From Sipunculus nudus (lineage: Eukaryota; Annelida; Sipuncula; Golfingiida; Sipunculidae): a DNA stretch of 64,000 nucleotides. The number at the start of each line of letters is the position of its first letter. Position 1 is the first letter of the stretch. Made by a program: the position numbers and the translations under genes. Shown here one piece after another: positions 12,701-64,000 of the stretch. The stretch is from positions 34,625,714 to 34,689,713 of the forward strand of contig CM049320.1 of NCBI GenBank assembly GCA_026874595.1, in the 5' to 3' direction. Under the pieces are notes generated by a model that was not told the DNA's origin, did no database searches, and worked only from the letters and a program-made list of their open reading frames with translations.

Positions 12701-13929
12701 AAACCAGTGACTTCACCTTGTCCGTGCAAAGCGCGAGACGGAGTACACTTTAGTGGCAGGCAGTTAACAATGGCTGAGGGTTAATTTTTTAAAGCATTTT
12801 CAAAGTCTGGGCATGATGCGCTCAGACAACACATATGCTTAACAAAAATTTACCCTCATTTTAACAACTATGACCAATTCTCAAGAGCAGATTTAAATAT
12901 CCTCAATTGAACCATGGTTTCCAACTCGTCTTCCTTGGCGCATTAGTGGGGCACAGTACTTGTTATCACACAGTTGCTGGTTTGAGACCCGATCAAGAGC
13001 TTCACAATTGCATGTTATGTGTACTAATAAATCATGAATTTATCATTCCCGGTTCGCCACCAGATGGAAACACAGCACACACATATACAACAGACGAAAA
13101 CCACCTAGGAAATACAAGGCTGAAAAAAAAACAGCTTTAAAGTTACAGATTAACAATGCTTTACATTGTATTTTAATGTGTTATTAATTGGTTTAGCCTT
13201 AATAAAACAGATATTTAGCTTGAAACATCTTGCAATGTTTTAAAACTAAAAGGTATTATAATGGTGAATCACCTATTCAATTTAAAAAAAGGGTAGTTTT
13301 GGCCCATGTAACCCTTTATGGAATACCGTGTAAATTGAAACCATGTGAGTAATTTCCTCATATACATATATGTCTTCTTATGATACGATTTATTGTTCTA
13401 TTTTTTCATGTTTTAGTTTTTAAATTGAAATAAAAAAAGTTGCACATTCAGGTCATATTTTGGGCCACCAATAGGCAATAGTACATGGGTTGGAGTCCGT
13501 TGGGGTCTGTTTTAGATCCGTTTGGATAACTGGTCAGACACCCTACGACTTGTCCACCTGTTAAACTGATAAGACATCAAAGGCGTGAGGCCCAGACTAA
13601 CAGTTAAAGGCAAATAAAGGCAGTACAGCTTAGTAGCCAAGAGTATTAAGGCGTGACCCGCCAGCCGGTCTGATGTGTCAATTAGAAAGTAACAATACAA
13701 CTGAATATAAGAAGCTCTACACCCCACTGATTCATTTAATATTCATACTACTTATGATATATATACGCGTGTGATTGAAAAGCGGGCTGTCAAGATAAAA
13801 CATGATTCAGTTAAGTGATAGCAGACGTGAACGTAACCTCACCTTTCACAGTTTCAGTAAATGTTGACAGACGATGTTGGCCACTGACCTTAATTTCTTC
13901 CGTCAATCAAAGTTCAATGGTACGGCACA
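9722..13929. other. Intergenic region upstream of RCC2
   Basis: Mostly unstructured A+T-rich sequence with no supported gene. A 16-base G-run lies at about 11206-11221. A possible tRNA-like SINE head (GGCGCATTAGTGGGG with a B-box-like GGTTTGAGACC) is at about 12930-13000. Open frames such as 12006-12290 have no family resemblance I can recognise. Confidence 0.5.
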
Positions 13930-14122
13930 GGTTATTGGCCACTGACTGTTGGTGTCAATCTTGTCAACCAATCAAAAGGTTGTTTACATCTTTTCGGTAC
14001 TCTAACGCCACCTGGAATTCGCGCGAGAATAACAAAACATTTATCCTGAGTGACACGGTTCTATTGTCCCAAAAGAAAATCTACGGACTGGCGTCTACGA
14101 AAAAGATTTCCTGAAACCCAAA
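13930..14122 (+). promoter_or_regulatory. RCC2 proximal promoter and 5' leader
   Basis: Two CCAAT boxes lie 170-190 bp before the start codon: inverted (ATTGG) at 13934-13938 and direct (CCAAT) at 13968-13972. An E2F-like TTCGCGCGAGAA follows at 14018-14029. There is no clear TATA box at a usual distance. NF-Y plus E2F sites are typical of genes expressed in dividing cells, which suits a mitotic regulator. The transcription start cannot be fixed from sequence. Confidence 0.55.
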
Positions 14123-57128
<43,006 letters not shown>

Positions 57129-58690
57129 AGGCCAGGGCTGATGTCGTCAGTTGGAGTGATACCAAATCAAAACTTTGCAGCATTTACTGATACTTGTAAT
57201 GTCATGATCCTCTGTACATCTTTTATAATGGGTCACAATACCAGGGTTGTTTAGGGGAGTTTCATTTGTTAGAGAAAGATCCAAATTGTTGACACTCATG
57301 AGCAGCAGATGGTCAAGTTATGCCCTGACATGGTAGGTCCCAGAATCACTTTACGTCTTAAATGTCTGTCAAAGATGGTTGAGAGCCTGGCAGTTTGATC
57401 AACAGCTGATTGGATGGCCATATTTTGTTGTATTATTATTTTCTTTTTGTCAGATACCTCCCTACAGACAAGTGCAGGCATCTAGTCTCTGCTTCAGTCA
57501 CAAGATGGTGCTTCTGCATTTATCTCATGTGTTGTGTCATTCGAATGGTTACCAATGTAAGGTTCATAGTTATAACCTGTCTGATGATTTGATTTCAACA
57601 TCAAGAGTGCTACCATACTGCCAAATATCCACTCAATCTGCTTCTTCACTACATTTACCAGTAGTCGTGATTTTGTATTTTGGTGCTCTAGAACGGTCCT
57701 TGATAGTCTGTTTTACATTCACTGAGACCTTTATGAGCAGTAATTTTGCCAATATATAGGGAGTATACCACAAGGTATTGTCAGATCAAAAACTGGGATG
57801 AAAACAAAACTTTTTCTCAATTTTGAAAAGGATTGTCTGTTTCATGAGTGTCATATCAGTTCCAAGTAAACCAGACCAACAGTTTAATATGCTTTCTAGA
57901 GAGACCCATTATCTGCGAAGAAAGATTAAGTTATAATAGCTAAGCACACTTGAAAATCTCCATATCATTGTGGTGAATTACAGCATGTGTTCAAGTTAAT
58001 CTTTTGGGTCTTCTTTGATTGACAGCTTTGGAATAGAATGCCACCGGAAACATGGATGGTCACCGTAGAGATTTGATTTACACATAGGTGTACTGTGTTA
58101 GTTCCTCACTCTGAATGCTCGGATCACCAGGTGTGGACTGCAGTATTGTAATAACATGGAAATCCACTGTTATGAAATTTTCAGCATGATTGCTATAACA
58201 GCTCTCTCAGCCTGGAGTGAATGCCAGATGAGATGGTTATTCACAAATCGAATGTCTACGGCATCCAACTTGTTTAACAGTTTTCCATGATAGTTTTGTG
58301 TATGTCTCTATGGATCATGTCATGTGTGATCTTTTAGGATATTGGCTATTTTTGTTCTACGTTTCACCAGCATCATTGTCATTAGATTTTTAAATTCCCT
58401 AAAGACTGTCATTCATCAGCTCTCAGTGTCTCGTTACTTTCAATACCCCTCAGAAATTACAGAACATACTGATGTCAGAGTTCCATATCCTGTATCATCC
58501 TTCAAATGTCATGAATTTATTTAGATATTAAAGTGCTAAAAATCCCAGGCATTTCAGAAAATTTTCCAAAAGTCTTATGAAGGTCCTAAAATTTATCAAA
58601 ATTACATTTTGTTTCAATTCTCATTTTGTTGTAGAATTAAATATGATGCCTTATTGAAGTAATCATGGTGAATAGTTTGATATCCAATTG

Positions 58691-58930
58691 GAAGCTGTCT
58701 CTCAATAATTATGATATTCTTTGAATGTAATCCTTTTGTGGAAGCTATGTCTCTAAATGAGTATGATTATCTTTGAAAGGCTTCATTTCGTGGATGATAC
58801 AACTCTCATAGGCATCCTTTTGTAGAGGCTATGTCTCTCAATTATTATGATATGCTTTGGAAGGCATCCTTTTGTAGAGGCTATGTCTCTAAAGGAATAT
58901 GATTTTCTTTTAAAGGTTTCCTTTTGTGGA
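58691..58930. repeat. 52-bp minisatellite, about five units
   Basis: Units of the form AGGCTATGTCTCTAAATGAG then TATGATTATCTTTGAAAGGC and CCTTTTGTGG repeat at about 58691, 58741, 58826 and 58878, with one shortened unit. It may lie in the 3' UTR. Confidence 0.85.
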
Positions 58931-59234
58931 ATTTGATATCCTTGCAAAGTGTTTGTCTCTAGCAGAGGCTTACTACCTACAGAGCATGTTCACTCTTTCA
59001 GTGAGACAGATTTTCCTTTTAAGGACCGAAGTGTCTTGGGTTTATTTGATAATCTCTCTGAAAGCAGTGTCTCTCATGGAGTCTGATATTCCTGTGAATC
59101 TCATGTCTTTAAACTTAAATACTCTTGAAAGGATTTCATTTTTGAGAAGTAATATTTCTCGCCAGAAATTTGTGCTTGCTGATGAGTATCTGACGAGTGT
59201 ATTGTCTTTATTGTCTCCCCCCCAAGCCCACTCT

Positions 59235-59700
59235 TGATCTTCAAGGTCAGATCTGCTGAAATAAAAAATGTTTGTGAACCTATAACTTTTAAAATTATTC
59301 TACATTTCATCCTCAAATTTGACACAGGGCTTGTTTCAACCAAGTTTTTGGACAAGTTTATGAGTTTGAAAACCGGTGATCGTGCCAGAATGTTCAAGGT
59401 CCTATCTGCTGAATTCTTAGATTATTGGGACCCACATAACTTTTGAAGTTCTGAAGATTTATTCCTCCGATTTGACACACCTGTGTTCTCTGACAAGATC
59501 AAAAGCTGGTGACGTTGACCTGCATCTTCAAGGTTAAATTCTGCAAAAGTCTGGAATCATTGGGACCCTCATAAGATTAAGAACTGTATATCTTTTCTTC
59601 TAATTTCACAAACAAGTTCTTTCCATCACATTCTCACCATGATATTCAAGGTCACATCTGCAGATTTATGTTTTCGGGAACCCCTAAAATTTTGAGATAG
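59235..59700. repeat. Diverged 120-150-bp tandem units
   Basis: TCAAGGTCAGATCTGCTGAA and variants recur at 59241, 59394, 59528 and 59645, each followed by a GGACCC-ATAAC-TTT-type phrase. This resembles the core of a tandem-core element without its ends. Confidence 0.65.
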
Positions 59701-62309
59701 TGCATATTTTTACCCCACATATTATCGGATGGCCCATAGAGGAGAGATGCTGCAAAAACAAAGCCATTCTAGTCTTTCCTGCATCATAATCTGGTATTGT
59801 GTCGATGGTATACGCCATATGTTATTAACTTTTATCCAGGCTGTTTTCATCATGGAGGTTTAAATATTTGTTGTGGCCATTGGCCAGGGACCAAAAGTTG
59901 GTTAGAATTCAGTGTGTCCAAGAAGTAACATTCCGTCTTGGTAAGAGAGTGCCATTAAGACTCGTTTTGTGAACAGCTGAGGGCCAAACAGTTAAAGTTA
60001 TGGCATAGCATGAAGAATATCCTGTACAGACCTTGTATATACAAATATAATGTATTTTGTGACAGAAGAAAGTTTGATTTCTTGTTGATAGTTTCTGTCG
60101 GTCTCAGTTTTAACCCACGCTTTGGACAGAGCTACCTCTTGTAGATGTGTGTCAGGGTTAGTGTACTACCAGACTGTGCCCTATGAAGCCTGATATATAA
60201 ACAGCTGAATGTGTGGAGATTATTTTTTGTATATAGTTGGGAAACCCTCAGGTGGTCGTACCAGACCAAAGTGAGGAAACCCTTCACAAGATAAATGCCT
60301 CATTACACTTTATATAGAAACTGTTGTCATGGGATCTTACCCAGGATGCCCTTGCAGTGTTGTCATGGAATGTACCCATAATGCCAAGCGCATTTCCATG
60401 GTACAGGTAGGGTTGCCATGGTTACCTACCCAATAAAATTATTGATCAACTTGATATTATATGTTGATGCTATATATTTTATTACACATTGGTTCATTTT
60501 GCCCATTGTGCCATGTTGTTTTGTACCTCAGCTTACCTGTACTGTACAAATTGCACAGGCTGTTGTTCTGCAGGCAGGATTATAGTTGAGGTATACTAGC
60601 TAAGATATGCTTGATTAAGGGAGGGAAAAAAATATATCATTTTGTTTAGGATATATCATTGTCTGGTGACCGAAATGGGACAGTTGTATTTTCATATGGA
60701 GGATGCCATGGGCATGTTGATAAATATTGGCAGTATTGTGTTCATTTATATAAGTTGAAGATTTTAGTATAATTTCGGTAAAAGTCATTTTTTGGCACAC
60801 TTTTCAGTTAAATTTCAGTCTGTTGAGCTTAATTAATAGCTTTGATCTTATATTAAATGCTTGGTCTGTGGAACATTTTATCTTTAATCCAGTGTTGCTT
60901 TGATACCTAATTTGTGCATTTAAAACCCTTAAGAAAGATCTCTCGCCAAATATAAATTTGGTCATTCTGATCTCATCTGAAAGTTTACCGACCAAAACTA
61001 GGTAAGGTATGTAGTACCAAGTCCTTCACACAGGACTGAAAATGTAACATGCATATAAACTCTTAATTTTGGAGCTAAATTTGTGACATTTTGAAATTTT
61101 GTCTTCCCTAGTTGTTTGGGCACTGGCTTGTCTTGTATATTTTAGGTGTTTCATAAACTTCCTTGTAACAGCCATTGAACTGTTGTTGTTCCTGTATCAT
61201 ATAGTCTTTTAATTCTTCTAATAACATTTTGTATAATTCAGGTAAGACGAATTGATCATAACTGAATCAGTGTAGCATTTGTGTACATGTTTCTGGTGAA
61301 CCTCGTAAAATGTCCTTTTTGTTAAGTGTAAGGTATGTTTTTAACATTTGTGTGTAGCAACGACAAAATTATGCAGAAATGCCGGATGTAGCCTAATAAC
61401 TGTCTGTATGTCTAAGGTGTTTAAAGGTGAACAGGGTCCTAAATATGTGTGCCTATACCTCAGTCACAGAATTTTTTTTATTGGTCTACGCACTGTTACT
61501 CACTTGGAGCTAATGTACTCTTGACTTCTCCCAAACTGCTTATTTAAACCAGCAATCTTAAAGCTGCTAGAGCCTGCCACTAAAATACAGTCTTATTCTC
61601 ATCTTTGGTTCATGTGCTTCATAATACATTTATAGTCTGTTACACCACCTGCGGTCAACCTGTTTTTGTAGATAATTTTCTTAAAAGTTTATATTTTTCA
61701 ATTATTTCCTAGGAAACTACATATATTGAAGTGACAACCTAATATGGCAATTCAGAATTTAACATTAAATCCCCAGTTTATGTTTCACGCTTTTTTAGTC
61801 TTTTCATAATGATCTGGCAGATATGATGTGTCCTTACATGAGTAGCCATCTTTGTTGTAGATGGTTATATTTTTGTTAGAGTGTTTACATAACATCATCA
61901 TATCAGCAGCTGTCAGTTGAGGCTGTTTGTGCATGTGACCTTGACTGCCATAAGTGGGTCTGATATGTTGTGCAATGTAGTATGATTTATCATATTTTCA
62001 TAAAAAAATAAAGTTTCATAAAAAAAAATAAAGTTTCTCAAATAAGGTGTAAGGTAGGTATTTAGTTACCTTGTTGAAAATTAGGTTCTTTAAACCTCTG
62101 CTCTACACTATAATTGTTTCCCTAAAAAAGTAACTAATAACAGTTTTCATAGCAAAAAACAGGTGAACAGGAGGGGATGAAATGGACTATATTTGGCTTT
62201 GAAGGTACTACACAGGCACATCAGCTGTACAATACTTCATATAATTTACTCTTCAAATGTAGAGGTTTATAATCTGATAACACAGACGTTGATATTCTCT
62301 TTCTAGTGT

Positions 62310-62585
62310 ACACTTTGCCTTCCTGGTCTTTTGGGATTGATCATTGTAGCTTTTCTCAGCCTGCTGAGGGGTATACAACCCAAGCATCCATATTAGGTGC
62401 TAGAAGGTGATCTGTTTTACATTTTCCTTTGCCGATTCAGTCCTGGGTGGAGAGAGCACTCCCTTGTGGTGAAGACCTTGGCCAGGAGACTTGGCCTGTA
62501 AGGCAGTCAGAAGAGGATGTGGACCCAGCACTTTTGACATGTGGAGCATGGTGGTGTAATGGTTAAAGTACTGGGTCCACATCCT
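62310..62585. repeat. Possible tRNA-like SINE remnants
   Basis: ACAACCCAAGCATCCATATTAG resembles the SINE body near 34650. GGAGCATGGTGGTGTAATGG then TTAAAGTACTGGGTCC resembles a tRNA head without a proper B-box. Weak. Confidence 0.3.
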
Positions 62586-64000
62586 ACTAATCTTGTATCT
62601 ACTCTTGTCTTAGCTGCTTGAACAAGCTTAAAAGAAGTAAATGTAAAGAGGTTTTTCAGGACAGTCCTTTACATGTTTAATGGATAATATATATTTATAA
62701 ACCTGTGGTATATATTTATCCATTTTGTATAATATAATGGTTGCTGTTACAAATATGAGTTTATTGGTGACAGGACAACATAAGGTCTGTATACAAACAT
62801 TGACACCTGCACATTTACACATGAAAATATACATAGAATACCACTAGAATGGGTTAATTTTTAATAAAATATAAAAAAGAGTTCAATATATTAACTATTA
62901 CTAAAATAACTTAGTGTGTATGGAAAAAAAGTACAGATATATTCTCATCATGCAAGGGAAGATTTGAATGCACAACAAGGTTTAGAAAATATGACTCATG
63001 GCAAAATCACTGCCAGAAGAGACCTGATTGGTCAGTGTGCATCATTTATAATTCATGAAGCATGTAGTACACTTTGTATCAAGGTGACTGCGACAGTACT
63101 TAAGAGTGGCCTTGATGTAACAGTTATCTGTAGATTAATATATTAGACTGAGCTGATGATCAGTTAATAATAACCCTTATCAAACCTGTTACAGCAGTGT
63201 GTTCAGTGCTTTGATATAGACAGGTGCTGGTATATTCTGTCTTTTACTATTTAAATGTATTGTTATGTATCACCAAAGGATCTTAACCAAAGTGCTTTGC
63301 CCCAGGTCGTTTTAAAGACGTGTTGGTCCCATAAGGACACACCAGTTGGTGACACTTGAGTTAAAAAATCTCATTTCATGTATGTGAATCTCATTTCAAT
63401 ATCTCATAATGTGATCCAGCTGCTTTGAATGGACAGCTTTATACTTTGCAGTTAATCACTGTCTTTGAAGTATTGTGCATAACAGATTATACACATACAT
63501 AACTAGAGAGCACTCATAGAGCACATACCTCCACTAATGTAGAGATTTTTTTATTTCAATGTTTCAAGGACATTGTTTTGGTTGATGTGTGCTGTTCAGG
63601 CTGGCTGTCAGGAAATGTGTTTATAAAGATAATCCAGGTTTGCTGATTAGTTAGGCTGATCAGCATTGGCACAGTTAAGCAAAAATATAAGTTGTCCCAG
63701 GAACTTTCTTTTAACACAGGCCATGTGCACTCCAACTGCATTGAGTCTCTTATTTTTAGATGCACCTTTTATTGATAATCTGAAAATGGGTTCATTTTGA
63801 AGTTCTTGTCTCTGAAAATGCAGTTAATTTTTGTTGATTCTTGTCAGGGCCACCAGTAATCACATTGATTCTGGTCAGAGCCATCAATATATCTTGGGAG
63901 TTGTGCTCAGGTCAGTAATCATAGGGTTTAAATATCTCTACCTGGGAGAAATAGGTAAAATTTTGTAAAGAAATGTAAGGAAACACATGTTAACCTCCTT

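Larger units (their letters stand above)
57129..63999 (+). other. RCC2 3' UTR and downstream DNA, no second gene found
   Basis: No coding exon is recognisable after the RCC2 stop. Candidate AATAAA signals are at 59260-59265, 60432-60437, 62007-62012 and 62027-62032 (the last two in a 20-bp tandem duplication). The true cleavage site cannot be chosen without transcripts. Open frames of 60-126 residues here lack motifs. Confidence 0.5.

Noticed and set aside
57379-57759. 126-residue frame after the RCC2 stop
   Set aside because: No motif and no initiation or splicing context; most likely 3' UTR.

Overview
The window is animal nuclear DNA: A+T-rich and gene-poor, with long introns, GT-AG splice sites, many microsatellites and dense transposable elements. 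The repeat repertoire suggests a mollusc, probably a bivalve. It includes high-copy elements that start with a short AGCTCAGCTGACT hairpin, run into a (GTCC)n-type microsatellite and a core of diverged tandem units, and end at a GACCCATGGGTC palindrome. The species assignment is inference.

One protein-coding gene can be supported. It is a complete RCC2 (TD-60) orthologue on the + strand, 14123 to 57128, in nine exons that join to 1404 nt (467 residues and a stop). All eight splice junctions are GT-AG and keep the frame. Intron 1 is about 23.8 kb and intron 2 about 7.0 kb; the others are 0.75 to 3.2 kb. The proximal upstream region carries two CCAAT boxes and an E2F-like site, as expected for a cell-cycle gene. 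No other convincing gene, tRNA, rRNA or CRISPR array was found.

Upstream of the gene (1 to 13.9 kb): a repeat end, a dead 5'-truncated LINE with a perfect 14-bp target-site duplication (TSD), a terminal-inverted-repeat (TIR) element built from 278-bp units, a 2.4-kb Helentron-like element carrying nuclear-receptor DR1 motifs, and a non-autonomous hAT with an 8-bp TSD. Intron 1: three more hAT-like elements, two copies of a retroposon with a CTTGG tail and perfect TSDs, three Helentron-like elements, a foldback MITE, a 42-bp minisatellite, a recent 379-bp tandem duplication and an expanded 150-bp repeat. Introns 2 to 8: tandem tRNA-like SINEs, two large Helentron-like elements (one containing a nested DNA transposon, the other splitting a SINE), an inverted second copy of that DNA transposon, a hairpin with a hammerhead-ribozyme-like core, and another TA-flanked DNA transposon. 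Downstream of the stop (57.1 to 64 kb) lie probable 3' UTR and intergenic DNA.

The most interesting points are the inverted 1.5-kb transposon copies flanking exons 3 to 5 (a possible circRNA or editing substrate), the hammerhead-like core, the triplicated exon 4 acceptor with an in-frame 36-nt extension, the SINE that provides an empty site for the Helentron-like element, the repeated DR1 motifs, and the GGTGGCGCCACC palindrome shared by two repeat families.
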